Source: Azadirachta indica (lineage: Eukaryota > Streptophyta > Magnoliopsida > Sapindales > Meliaceae). From it: a DNA stretch of 64,000 nucleotides. The notes below the pieces were generated by a model, which was given only the letters and a program-made list of their open reading frames with translations, was not told the DNA's origin and made no database searches. Numbering within the stretch: the stretch's first letter is position 1; the number at the start of each line of letters is the position of its first letter. The position numbers and the translations under genes were made by a program. Location: contig CM040441.1 of the NCBI GenBank assembly GCA_022749755.1, forward strand, positions 2,794,741 through 2,858,740, in the 5' to 3' direction. This document shows, piece after piece, positions 11,884 through 22,769 of the stretch.

Positions 11884-13190
11884 TTGATTTGCACACATAA
11901 GATATATTTGGAAGATAATGCCAAATCATCTAAACAAATGCAGCGTAGGCTAAATCCTAATATGAAAGAGGTTGTGAGAAATGAAGTTCTCAAGCTTTTA
12001 GATGTAGGGATCATTTATCCTATTTCAGATAGCACATGGGTAAGTCTTGCACAAGTTGTACCTAAAAAATCTGGAGTTACTGTAGTCAAAAATGAAAATA
12101 ATGAATTAATTCCAACTAAAATAATTACTGCCTGGAGAATGTGCATTGACTATAGGAAACTCAATTCAATGACTAGGAAAGACCATTTCCCGTTACCATT
12201 CATGGATCAAATGTTAAAAAGGGTAGTTGGACATGCATTTTATTGTTTTCTAGATGGGTATTCTGGGTATAACCAAATTGAAATTGCACCTGAAGACTAA
12301 GAAAAGACCACTTTCACTTGTCCGTTTGGAACTTTTGCATATAAAAGGATGCCATTTGGATTGTGTAATGCACCAGCTACATTTCAAAGATGCATGCTTA
12401 ATATTTTTAGTGATATGGATGAACAATTTCACGGATGATTTTTCTGTTTTTGGTGATTAATTTGATGATTGCTTATCTAACTTAAAAAAAAGTTTTGATT
12501 AGGTATGAAGAAAAGAATCTTGTGCTTAATTGGGAAAAATGTCATTTCATGGTCACAAATGGTATTGTGCTTGGTCACATTATCTCATCAAAAGGAATTG
12601 AAGTAGATAAATCTAAAATTGAATTAATTGCCAATTTACCCGTTCCTAAGTCTGTCAAAGATGTTAGATCATTTTTAGGACATGTTGGTTTTTATAGGAT
12701 ATTTATCAAAGACTTTAGTGTTATATCAAGACCGTTGTGCAATCTCTTATTAAAAGATGCTCTCTTTGAGTGGACTGAGTCATGTCAAGAAGCTTTTGTC
12801 AAACTTAAAATCATGTTAACATCTGCTCCTATCATGCAGCCTCCAAATTGGACTTTGCCTTTTGAAATCATGTGTGATGCTAGCGATTATGTTGTTGGAG
12901 CTATTTTAGGACAACGAAAGGACAAGAAACCCTATGTGATTTACTATGCTAGTAAAACCTTAAATAATGCTCAAATGAATTATTCTACCGCTGAAAAGGA
13001 ATTACTTGCAGTAATATTAGTATTGGATAAATTTCGATCTTATCTTATTGGCTCACCCATTATGATTTTTAGTGATTATGCAGCATTAAAATATTTTCTC
13101 TCAAAAAAGGATGCTAAACCAAGATTGATTAGGCAGATCCTACTACTCCAAAAATTTGATCTCGCAATTCAAGACAAAAAAGGAGTATAA
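11884..13190 (+). pseudogene. pol: Reverse transcriptase and RNase H segment of pol, broken
   Basis: The reverse transcriptase fingers/palm begin near 11940 with NPNMKEVVRNEVLKLLD and VPKKSG, then CIDYRKLNSMTRKDHFPLPF and FLDGYSGYNQIEI. TAA at 12298-12300 stops this frame. The next part runs in another frame; the catalytic box reads F-T-D-D at 12428-12439, where F-M-D-D is usual (one ATG-to-ACG change). From 12495 a 231-codon frame covers the thumb and connection (GHIISSKGIEVDKSKIE, VRSFLGHVGFYRIFIKDFS) and RNase H with CDASD, TAEKELLAV and SDYAALKYF. A TAA follows at 13188-13190. Inactive as it stands. Confidence 0.9.
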
Positions 13191-13340
13191 AATATGGTTG
13201 CTGATCACTTGTCAAGACTTATGTTTGAAGAACCGATTGAGACAACACCAATTAATGACAATTTTCCTGATGAGCAACTTTTCAATGTTTCTATTTTACC
13301 TTAGTTTGCTGATATTGTCAATTTTCTTGTTACAGGTCAA

Positions 13341-14580
13341 ATGTCAAATCATTGGAATGCTCAAGACAGAAAGAAATTTTTAAGGGAGGTACGCAATTTC
13401 TTTTGGGATGATCCATATCTTTTTAAATATTGCTTTAACCAAATTACAAGGAGATGTATACTTAACAATAAAATTCAAAATATCCTTTTTTTTTGTCATT
13501 CCGAAGCATGTTGTGGTCATTTTTCTTCAAAGAAAACTGCTACGAAAATCTTGCAATGTGAATTTTATTGGCTCACCTTATTTAAAGACATACATACATT
13601 TTATAAAACATGTGACCGTTGTCAAAAATTAGATAGAATAACTCGTAGAAACATGATGCCATTAAATCCTATTTTAGTCATTGAAATATTTGATTGTTGA
13701 GGTATTGATTTTATAGGTCCTTTTCCATCTTCTTTTGGGTATCAATACATTTTAGTTGAAGTTGACTATGTTTCAAAATGGGTAGAGGCAATTTCTTGCA
13801 AAAATAATAATCATAAAATTGTTTTGAAATTTTTGAAAGAAAACATTTTTTCAAGATTTGGAGTGTCTCGAGCCATATTAGGTGATGGAGGTTTATACTT
13901 TTATAATAAGTTTTTTGAGAATTTAATAAAAAAATACGAATTACACATAAAGTGTCTACTGCTTATCACCCACAAACAAGTGGACAAGTTAAACTTGCCA
14001 ATAGAGAAATAAAACACATTTTAGAAAAAACAGTAAACCCAAATCGTAAGGATTGGTCTTTAAGACTAACCGATGCACTTTGGGCTTATCGAACTGCTTT
14101 TAAATCATCACTTGGCATGTCTCCTTATAAACTTATTTTTGGAAAGGCTTGTCACCTACCTGTGGAATTGGAACATAAAGCTGTTAGGGTTATTAAAATG
14201 CTTAATTTTGACTTAAATAAAGCAGGATCATTGAGAAAACTTCAAATAGATGAACTTGAAGAAATTAGGAATAAAGCTTACGAGAATTCTAGAATTTACA
14301 AAGAGAAAATGAAGGTGTTTCATGATAAACGTATCATTAGAAAATCATTTGAACCTTCACAAAAAGTTCTTTTGTATGATTCAAGATTGCATCTATTTCC
14401 TGGCAAACTTTGTTCAAAATAGACAGGTCCTTTCTTTGTTAAAAAGGTTTACCCACATGACACTATTGAGATTGAAAACCTTAAAAATGGTAATGTTTTT
14501 AAAGTTAATGGACACCTTTTAAAGCCATTCTTTGAGAATTTTCCAAGCGAACTAGAGTTTATCACTTTGATTGAACCTAT
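13341..14580 (+). pseudogene. pol: Integrase segment of pol, broken
   Basis: The N-terminal zinc-binding region reads CHSEACCGHF...FYW...CDRCQ, followed by the catalytic core. TGA at 13698-13700 replaces an expected tryptophan just before GIDFIGPFPS, which holds the first acidic residue. The second Asp is in LGDGGLYFYNKFF (about 13880). The frame shifts near 13950 before [21 protein letters not shown], which carries the catalytic Glu. The C-terminal part [29 protein letters not shown] and TGPFFVKKVYPH...NGHLLKPFF runs to about 14580 with a TAG at 14420-14422. Typical Athila integrase, inactivated by several lesions. Confidence 0.9.
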
Positions 14581-14711
14581 TTTACAACACTGGATGATTT
14601 CTTTTTTTTTTATTGTATATACATTACTTGTTTTCTTGTGTTATTAATTTTATTGATTCCATTATTTGTTTTTAGTTACTTTCCCGGTCAAGTGATAGAT
14701 AACGATATTCC

Positions 14712-15350
14712 GTGACTCTTCAAGTCGGTTCTTTCAGTTGCCTAAAATTACTGATACCAAATTTTCTCTCACTTCTTTTTCTGTTCTTTCCTTTTTTCAT
14801 TATGGATGTCATTCTTTCTAGATTGCAAACATATTTTTCTTCTTTTCCTAAAGATGTTTTACGAAAAATGTACCAAGTTAGGTGTGCAAGATCAAGAATG
14901 CTTATGCAAAAAGGTATTCCTGAAGATGTGCGGTGGATAATTGAAGTAAAGGTACGTTTAGCAGGTGAGTTTTTTGATTCATTTGTTTCACGCATGCCTG
15001 GTTTAGGTAAGAGCTCTTTTGCAAAGAAACGAAGAGCAAAAAGGTTACAAGTGTGTCACAAATGTGCATGTTCAACCTATAACAAGCGATTTCATTCTCT
15101 AAGGATGGTGTCTACTAATAGAGAAGATAAAATTAAATTCATCAAGGATGGACTGAGTAAGGAGTCTTTAGATAATATCTTATTGACTCTTGACACGCAT
15201 CCTAGTGGATATGTGCAACGTGAAATTCTCAATTTGTATACATTATTTCAAAAAGAACGTGATCGCTATAGTCTTGGGAATCTGACTTTAAAAGACCTTA
15301 TTTGCCAATGTGTAAGAAAATTGGATGGAAAGTCAATCCTCGACCCATAG
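14712..15350 (+). CDS. Unrecognised 212-codon ORF between integrase and LOG-like cargo
   Basis: Longest undamaged frame in the 3' third of the retrotransposon. From the first ATG there is a hydrophobic leader (about residues 10-30, rich in L and F), but the second Met at 14802 (MDVILSRLQTYF) gives a soluble protein of 182 residues. Middle part: MLMQKGIPEDVRWIIEVK, then basic SSFAKKRRAKRLQVCHKCAC with a C-x2-C-x-C cluster. C-terminal part: IKFIKDGLSKESLDNILLTL, DTHPSGYVQREILNLYTLFQ, ending CVRKLDGKSILDP. I do not recognise the family. Its place is where Athila elements may carry an env-like or extra ORF, but I see no envelope features beyond the doubtful leader. It is intact while gag-pol is heavily mutated, so it may be a late acquisition or a chance survivor. 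Confidence 0.5.
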   Translation: MTLQVGSFSCLKLLIPNFLSLLFLFFPFFIMDVILSRLQTYFSSFPKDVLRKMYQVRCARSRMLMQKGIPEDVRWIIEVKVRLAGEFFDSFVSRMPGLGKSSFAKKRRAKRLQVCHKCACSTYNKRFHSLRMVSTNREDKIKFIKDGLSKESLDNILLTLDTHPSGYVQREILNLYTLFQKERDRYSLGNLTLKDLICQCVRKLDGKSILDP

Positions 15351-15650
15351 AGGGCGTTTAAGTCGTTACTGGACGTAAAATCAGAGGAAGATGTGAGCCA
15401 CAATCATAACTATTTGTAAATATTTACTTTTAACTGTCATTGTTGAAATTTTTATGTTTTAAATTCCTATATTAGCCATTATCTTTGACATTTTTACATT
15501 TTTAAATTTTAACTTTTATGACAACAACTGACTTACCTCTATTGATTTCACTAATGTATTCTCTTTAAGTTGTATATATGCAGGACCTCATTTCTTTATT
15601 TCTATACAAAATTTGAATCACTGACGAGAGTAAAAGACTGCAAAAAAAAA

Positions 15651-16302
15651 GTGGAAGGAGCTTCTATTCATCAATTTAAAACTATTTGTGTTTTTTGTGG
15701 GTCAATCTCTAGAAAAAAATGAAGAGTTTGTAAAAGCAGCAGACAATCTGAGTTGAGTTTTAGCTGAGCGAAAACTTAACCTAATATATGGAGGAGGTAG
15801 CCTTGGGTTAATGGGGTGTGTGTCAAATGCCGCACATGTAGGAGGAAGTGAAGTCATAGGTATCATACCACAGGCTTTATCTGCAGGTAACATAACCGGC
15901 AAAATAGTTGGAGAAGAACTAATGGTCTCCACAATGCATGAAAGAATTGCTAAAATGCTTGATTCTGCGGATGCTTTTATTGCCTTACCAGGTCGTTTTG
16001 GGACCTTAGAAGAAATTTTTCAAGTTACATCTTAGGCACAACTCATCATTCACCAAAAACCAATAGGATTGTTAAATGTTAATGGTTTCTTTAACAAGTT
16101 GTTGTCTTTTCTTGATTATGCTGTAGAACAGAATTTTATTTTATAGATGGCTCGTAAACTCCTCATTTCTGCTCCAACTGTTAATGACTTGATCAATCAG
16201 TTGCAGAACTTTGTCCATGAACCAGATCCAACAATTTCACGATTAGAATGGTCAAGTGAAAGCAGTAAAAAGCGAAAGCTAGATTTGTCGCTTCATTTGT
16301 AA
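15651..16302 (+). pseudogene. Intronless LOG-like cytokinin riboside 5'-monophosphate phosphoribohydrolase carried by the retrotransposon
   Basis: Near full-length copy (about 217 codons) of a LONELY GUY enzyme, which releases active cytokinin bases from their riboside 5'-monophosphates in the cytosol. In order: [110 protein letters not shown] and LLISAPTVNDL, ending KKRKLDLSLHL. The P-G-G-x-G-T-x-x-E signature has Arg for the second Gly. Lesions: an extra A in the A-run near 15713 (frameshift), TGA 15754-15756, TAG 16033-16035 (Trp position) and TAG 16144-16146. A GTG at 15651 stands where ATG is expected. No introns are seen, although plant LOG genes normally have several, so the copy probably came from a spliced RNA. 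Confidence 0.88.
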
Positions 16303-17400
16303 CTTTTCTTATCTCTTTTTTCTACTCATTGCATTTTGTTATTTTTGCTTAAATTTGTTTCAGGTTTTACTTGTATTCAATAACTACTATCTCAGGTAAT
16401 GTTCTCTATACTTTACCTCTTTACATTCAAACATTGGGGACAATGTTGCAATCTAGTTGGGGAGAGTGTAGTTGACGTAAGTAACCATTTTTTTTATATA
16501 TATACAAGTAAAAAAAAATTTATATTCATAATTTGTAAGGATGGTAGAGTAAGGAGTAAACTTACTCCTGAGACGCATCTTAGCAGATATGCATTATCAT
16601 TTGTTTTGATTTTTGAATTTCATAACAAAGGATTTATCATTCATTTTCTTTTGAATTGATCAAATCTATGGACTCTCACATCATCATCACATAACAAATT
16701 CTGTTTAGATACTCAATCAGTAAAACATTTATAAACCATCTTTCACACACACACTTCGATACATGATTGTGGATGATATATTGGCATTTTACAATATTTG
16801 AGTTCTTTTGTTTTGTCAAAGGTAGCAACTAAGGGTTAAAAAAAAAACTCCAAAAAAAATAAAAAAAAAAGAAGTAAAAATTCTAACCAAAGCTTTTACT
16901 TAGTAATCGGGCTTCTTGTCTAATCAGCAGTGAATGTTTGCGTAAAACGGTAAAGTTTTGATACGTAAGTTCATAACCTTAACTCGAGTAATTAAGCCCG
17001 TAGAGGTGTTTTAACACCCAATACCCTAAGGCCAACTGGTCTGAGAGTTATTGGCCCAAAGCTCGCTACATGGGTTAGGTTATGCACAAAAAAAAAAAAA
17101 CGATAGAAATAATTTTTGCGCAAAGAAGTTTACCTTGACAAAATTTAGAATCAATGTTTTTTTATTCCAATTAAGTCCCATAACATGTATTAGTTACAAA
17201 AGTACAAAAAAAAGGTTTATTAATAATTTGACTGATGAGTATTTGGCACATATATAGTAAATTTTTAAGTGAGAGTTTGTTTATTTTGAGAAAATGAAAA
17301 GGAAAAGAATGATTTTTACTTTGAATGTAAATTCTATAAATCAACTCTAAATGGTATTACTTAGATTACTAGGGACTAGTAATAAGCTGGTTGGGAGGTC
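16303..17400 (+). other. 3' noncoding part of the retrotransposon and polypurine tract
   Basis: No gene. It contains ACATTGGGGACAATGTT at about 16430-16446, a motif often seen near the 3' end of plant gypsy elements. It also holds a segment at about 16538-16596 resembling 15144-15215 of the upstream ORF, an A-rich tract (16835-16880) and the TAACACCCAATACCCTAAGG segment near 17012. The tract TTGGGAGG at 17391-17398 lies directly before the 3' LTR and is the likely plus-strand primer. Confidence 0.65.
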
Positions 17401-18778
17401 TGATGAATGTTTAAAAGTGTAAGTTTATCAAGAGAAATATTATGATTTACACTTAATAATGTCCTTCTATTCCCCAATAATGAAACATATTCCTTTATAT
17501 TGAATTGTAAAACATGAATTGGACTAAATAGTCGATTTTGCACAGGTTTCGTATAATGAGCGTATCTTTCAATCCAAATTATCAATTGATACGATTCTTG
17601 GGCTGAACAAACATAAACTCACCATTTCAACACTTTATAAGCCAAAAGTTGGACCAGTTCGAGCAATTAATGGGACAAAATTGGGCTTCTACAGAACTCA
17701 AGTGCATCTTTAAACTAGCCCAACATGCTTCTGTATTTGGGCCGTATCCCCCTAAATACGTAACAAAAAATTATATGGTTGGGTGATCTAGAAAGCTGAG
17801 AAAGAGATCTAAATTTTTTATGTTTTGTACTTTCTCAAATTTCAACTGGTCAGCTACTAAATAGAGCGATCATTCTAAAAGGGCGGTGGAGAAATATGAC
17901 TTGAACATCTTTGCCTATTTTCAACATAACTCACGGTTTAAAGCAGCAATAAGGGTGAGATATTGATCATTGTACGAAATTCGATGGTTTTCATGGTTAA
18001 AAATATGTTGGAAGTTGGTAGAGCGTGATTAATTGAAAATTAACAAAATTATGTTCACACATGTGAAATGTCTTTTATTTTACCTATATAAAGGAAGATG
18101 TGGAAGTGAGGAGGAGGAGAATTTTTACCATTTCTGTTTTCTTTTTGTAGTTTGAACTTCAATTAAATGATGTATTTCTAATTTCATAATTAGGGTTAAG
18201 GGTGAACTTTTGATGATGGATTTTATAGTTTTGTTCTTTGATCCTTTGTTTTGTTCTTCATTGTCAATCTTTTTATTGATTGAGTGCTATATTTTGCAAG
18301 TGATTTTGAATTATTAGAAACTTTGATTCATTGTTAACAAGTGGTACATTGAATGCTTGGATGTTTTCTATATATCAAGAGTAAGGCAACTTATAGTTTT
18401 TCACCATCAACTAAAAGGTAAGTCTTTTGATTTCTTTGTGCTTAAATGTTTTTTTTTCATCATCCAATTAAGATCACTTCTTTTGATTCTTAATTCTATT
18501 TCTCTTTAAAAAGAAAAAAAAGGATCAAGAATAAATTTTATACAAATCATTAAAATGAATCCTTATTGTCCTAATATATAATAATATTGAATTTAAATTT
18601 GACAATAAGCAAATTCATTCCATTTCTTATAATATTTGAATATTTGGACTTATAATATTTAGACCTTTGGACTTGTGGACTTAATATAACGTATTCCCTG
18701 TAGACCGACACTCGGACTTCCGAACTTTATTACTTGAGACAACCTATACTTGGGAGTTACAACCTTTAATTTGTAGCA
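17401..18778 (+). repeat. 3' LTR of Athila-type element
   Basis: 1378 bases, TGATGAATG...TTGTAGCA, collinear with 7389-8798. It lacks about 44 bases present near 7955-7995 of the 5' LTR. Confidence 0.92.
18085..18092 (+). promoter_or_regulatory. TATA box of the 3' LTR
   Basis: TATATAAA at the same place as in the 5' LTR. From here transcription would run outward, antisense to the LRR half of the receptor pseudogene. Confidence 0.5.
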
Positions 18779-18783
18779 AAAAG
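18779..18783. repeat. Right target-site duplication (AAAAG)
   Basis: Directly follows the CA end of the 3' LTR. Pairs with AGAAG at 7039-7043. Confidence 0.75.
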
Positions 18784-20879
18784 TACTGGGGTGTTTACAT
18801 AATTGCTTTCTTCTTTTTGCAAGTTCATCATCCTTCTTCTAAAAGTTAAGAACTTGCAATCACTACAAATAGAGCTCCTAAAACAAAAGGCAAAATTACA
18901 AGCCACTTATTTTTTGAGGAATGCTTGTGTGAAGTGAAAGCATTGCAAGATGGCAATCCTTTAACATTGCCACACAATCCTTTGTTCCCTCATAATTCTT
19001 CAATGGATGCATCTCAAAATGCTATGCTATTGGGAATTATACCTTGTAATTCATTATAAGATATGTTGATGTTTGATAAGCCATGCATTCCCTCAAAGCA
19101 ATTTGGAATCAGACCAGAAACGTTATTATGAGAGAGATTCAAGTTCACTAAACTTTCTAAATTGCACATTTGGGATGGTATCTCTCCTTTGAGCAAGTTC
19201 TTGCTCAAATCTAACTCTGAAAGTTGAAACAATTTTTGCAACTCAATTGGAATTCTTTGGCTAAATTGATTGTTACACAAATTCAAGTAGTGTAATCTTG
19301 ATAAGTTTCCTAGAGATTCTGGGATTGAGTTGCTCAATTGATTTATGGACAGGTCAATGTACTCAAGTTTGGTTAATGAGCCAAGTTCTTGAGATAACGT
19401 TCCAAAAAGTTTATTCCCATTCAAAATAAGTTTACTTAGAGAAGTCAACTTTTCAAGTTCTACTGGAATCTACCCCGCTATATGATTAAAAGAAAGATCA
19501 AGCACTTGTAGTTGAGATGAGTTTGCAAACTCCAGTGGTATACTCCCAGTGATATTATTCATCGAAATGTTTAAAGTGGCAAGTGCGGGGCATTTTCCCC
19601 AATTTGATGAGATTTCACCATAAAATTTATTGTGACTTAGATCAATGAAAGTTAGGTTTGGAAAAATGCCAAAATCTTCAGATATATTTCCAAAGAGATT
19701 GTTCCATTCAAGATTAGCTCTAATTAGGCTTTTGCAATTTCTCAAGCTTTTAGGAATTGGACCTTCAATATGATTGTTACCTATATCAATAATATAAAGT
19801 AACTTGCCTTCGAAAATATTATACCGCAAATAACCAGTAAATTCATTTTTATTCAATATTAGCTTGCTCAACATCGTCAAATTTCCTATTTCTTGAGGAA
19901 TGGAACCGGAAAGCTTATTTTCACAAAGAAGTAAATCTCTCAAATTGTTCAGACTTCCAATTAAAGAAGGAAGAGCACCACTAAAATGATTTTTACACAA
20001 TTCTAGGACTGACAAAGACTTTAAATTTCCTATATTTTGAGGAATAACACCAGAAATTGAATTATTAAAAAAATGCAAAATAGACAAGTTAATCAAATCA
20101 CCTAAATGAAAAGGGATCGAACCATTCAATTGATGTTTACTCAAGTCCAAACTGGTAAGAAACTTCAAGCTCCCTATTTCCTCTGGAATAGAACCAGAAA
20201 GCTCATTTTCAAATAGGTTTAATGTCCTCAAATTACTCAGATTTCCAATTGAAGAAGCAATAATGCCACAAAGATGATTTTTGGACAAAACTAGTTTTGA
20301 CAAAAATTTTAAATTTCCTATGCTTAGAGGAATAGAACCAGAAAGAAAATTTTTAGAAAGATTTAGAGTTTCCAAGTTAATTAGGAATTGACCAATGTCT
20401 TTCGGTATTTCCCCAAAAAATTGATTTGCATACAAATCAAGATACTTAACCTTTGTAAGGTTGGCGATTTAAGGTGAGATGATTCCAAAAAATTCATTCA
20501 AACTATGATCAAGATATGCAAGACGAGGAAACGATGAGAATGAGAATTCATGAAGTGTACCTTTAAGACCTGCAGTTGATAGGTTAATACCAAGCACTCT
20601 TCCAACACGGTTGCAATGAATTCCAAACCAAGAACATGGGCTTATTTTTGATTTGGAGTGAGAAGAAATGTTGGTATCATTAATAGGAAAAAGATTCCAT
20701 GAAGCAAGGAGAGAAAGGTTTTGATTTTGATGGAAGCTTGCTTTCCAATAGAGAAGAGCATGAGCCTCTTCAGTTGAAGCAAAAGACACAGTAGTAAGTG
20801 AAAAATTCAAAGTAAGAAATTGGAAAAGAGAAACAATTAAGAAAACTAGAATCTTATTGTTTAAGGATGGTGACTCCAT
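18784..20879 (-). pseudogene. MIK2-like LRR receptor kinase pseudogene, ectodomain half
   Basis: N-terminal half of the receptor whose kinase half is at 6079-7038. ATG at 20879; hydrophobic signal peptide (KILVFLIVSLFQFLTL), LRR N-cap with ALLYWKASF and CSWFGIHC, then about 20 plant-type LRRs (LxxLxLSxNxLxGxIP). A C-terminal cap (NKGLCGNVKGLPSC) follows, then a transmembrane segment (WLVILPFVLGALFVVIA) and a basic FRRRMM stop-transfer run. Nonsense codons: TAA 20469-20471, TAG 19470-19472, TGA 19014-19016, TGA 18990-18992, plus a frameshift just after the membrane segment. MIK2 and relatives sense small secreted peptides at the cell surface. These lesions, as well as the retrotransposon, make the gene dead; which came first cannot be told from the sequence. 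Confidence 0.92.
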
Positions 20880-22084
20880 AAAAAAACCAAGATGAAACTA
20901 GACGATGAATTTTTGAAGGTAAAAACTAAAATGATTATATGCACACATAGAAAACAAGCAGACGAAGAGCCCAATTTATAGAAACCACATGAGCAAAACC
21001 CGTATAAGAGGTAAGAAAAAAAACATGTAGATTGCATAAGATTATTGTTTAAAATGAAAAATGTAAGTTAATAAGTGTTACTCTAATTCTTATAAAAAAT
21101 TATTTTCTCACTCATCATTTCTATAAGTTGATGCATCGAATCCACGAAAGTAGGTAAACTTATACCCAACATTGATTCTAATATAAATTGATTGACAAAA
21201 AACCATTTGAACAACTCAAATGATATTTCATATTAGGATTTGAAATTTCTATAATTCAATTATTTCAAACACACTTTGAATAAGACCTAACAAACCGTTT
21301 GATAATTAAGTAATATTTAGTTTCAAGTGCAAGCACATTATCGTAATTTAATAGGTCAAATTTTAAAACTACCCATCAATTCAATAGGTCAAATTTTAAA
21401 GTTTTTTCAAAATTTTAAAATGAAGAAACCTCTTTAAAATTTTAAGAAATTTCTAATATAACAATACATAGAGCAATTATATATCAAAACAAAAATTAAA
21501 ACATGTTATGTAAAAATTAAAAAGTTTAACGCAAAACTTGAAAAGAATTAAATATGAAAATTGAAATACTAAATTTCAACACAAAATCTAAAATATCTAA
21601 TAAAAAAGTTAAAAGATGTATATAATAGAAAATTCAATGTATTGTAGTCAATTATATATAATAATAAAATATTTTGTACTCTTTTCATTTGCTGAGAAAG
21701 AGTTTCTTCATGATCGAAAAAGAAAAGACAGAAAACGGGATCGATTAATTACAATTTCGTGTTGAATTTACTAGCCAATTGACAACATTGTATAATTTTT
21801 TAATTTTTGGTTGAGATGACGAGGAATATTTCATTTCCAAAATTGGATAATGAAATTTAATTATAAATTTATTGTGATTTAAATCAGTAATTGAAAGACA
21901 TTTGAGGATTAAATAATGGAGAGGATACTTTTATTCTTTTTATTTGATAGGAATACCTATGGACTCTTCTGTAAGATAATATAATCATTAAAATTCTTAT
22001 ATTAACCATTCACATTTTAATTAAAGGTTTGGTTGGTTAAATGAACAAAAGTTTCATCACTAATCGTTTTTAATAAATTAGCAT
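20880..22084. other. Former promoter region of the MIK2-like gene, AT-rich
   Basis: No coding region seen. A minus-strand TATAAAT at 20974-20980 lies about 95 bases upstream of the receptor ATG and is the likely TATA box. About 21470-22010 is similar to about 30480-30790, a duplicate of this upstream region. Confidence 0.5.
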
Positions 22085-22186
22085 ATTACACTAATTATTC
22101 ATAAAATTAATTGATATACTATTGTTTAAAAATTAAATTTTAAACAATATTATATCAATTAATTTTATGAATAATTAGTGCAATAT
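22085..22186. repeat. Near-perfect palindrome, arms of about 46 bp
   Basis: The left arm starts ATTACACTAATTATTC and the right arm ends with its complement GAATAATTAGTGCAAT. The arms meet at AATTAAATT with almost no loop and only about two mismatches. Could be a tiny inverted-repeat element or a cruciform-prone site. No target duplication is clear. Confidence 0.8.
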
Positions 22187-22769
22187 TTATTTTTTTTTAT
22201 AAATTCAACATAACTTTACTTATAATTATATAGAGTATTCTTTTTGAAATGATTCTTATTATGCAAAAATATATTTTTTATATATTTAATCTCTATATTA
22301 ACTTATAATTTATTTAATTTTTATTTCATACTTATTGTTTAGACAATTTTAAAATTATAATTTTTCTTATGCAAAAATTCATTGTTAAGAATAATTATAT
22401 TTATATATACTTTCATTTTTTTTAATTTTTTTTAGTGAAAAATGACTACCAAAGCAGAAGACAAATTATAGTTTGAAGACGAGGCTTTTACTTTTAATCA
22501 AAATTTAGGTGAATATAAAAACATTCTCAAACTATAAATATTAGATAAAATAAAAAGTCAAGAATTGTAATAAAAATTACAGAATAAAAATATGAATATT
22601 ATAATATTATAATATTTTTCTTAATTTTAATAATTAAAAATTATTAACGTGTTGGAAATTAGATTTGGTTTTAGTCATCTAATGTCCCATTAAAGGGAAA
22701 AAGTGATACATGGAAATTGTGTTTTAGGAGATAAATAATAATAATATAACAGAATTTATTGTGCTAAAC
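22187..22769. repeat. AT-rich DNA with duplicated block (22430-22690)
   Basis: About 22430-22690 is similar, in the same orientation, to about 4640-4900 (shared CAAATTATA..TTTGAA, GAGGCTTTTACTTTTAAT, GGTGAATATA). This is the far 3' flank of the MIK2-like locus, so it marks the start of a second tandem copy of that locus. Remainder featureless. Confidence 0.6.

Larger units (their letters stand above)
7389..18778 (+). mobile_element. Athila-lineage Ty3/gypsy LTR retrotransposon with LOG-like cargo
   Basis: Full-length but decayed element of about 11.4 kb: 5' LTR (7389-8798), tRNA-Asp-type primer site, gag, protease, reverse transcriptase, RNase H, integrase, an unrecognised ORF, a LOG-like gene copy, 3' noncoding DNA, a polypurine tract and 3' LTR (17401-18778). 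Protease signature DLGAS, the RT/RNase H sequence pattern and the primer site place it with Athila/Tat-type elements. Every gag-pol segment contains stops or frame changes, so it cannot move by itself. The LTRs differ by a deletion of about 44 bases and many substitutions, which indicates an old insertion. It lies in the juxtamembrane coding sequence of a minus-strand MIK2-like receptor gene. Confidence 0.92.
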
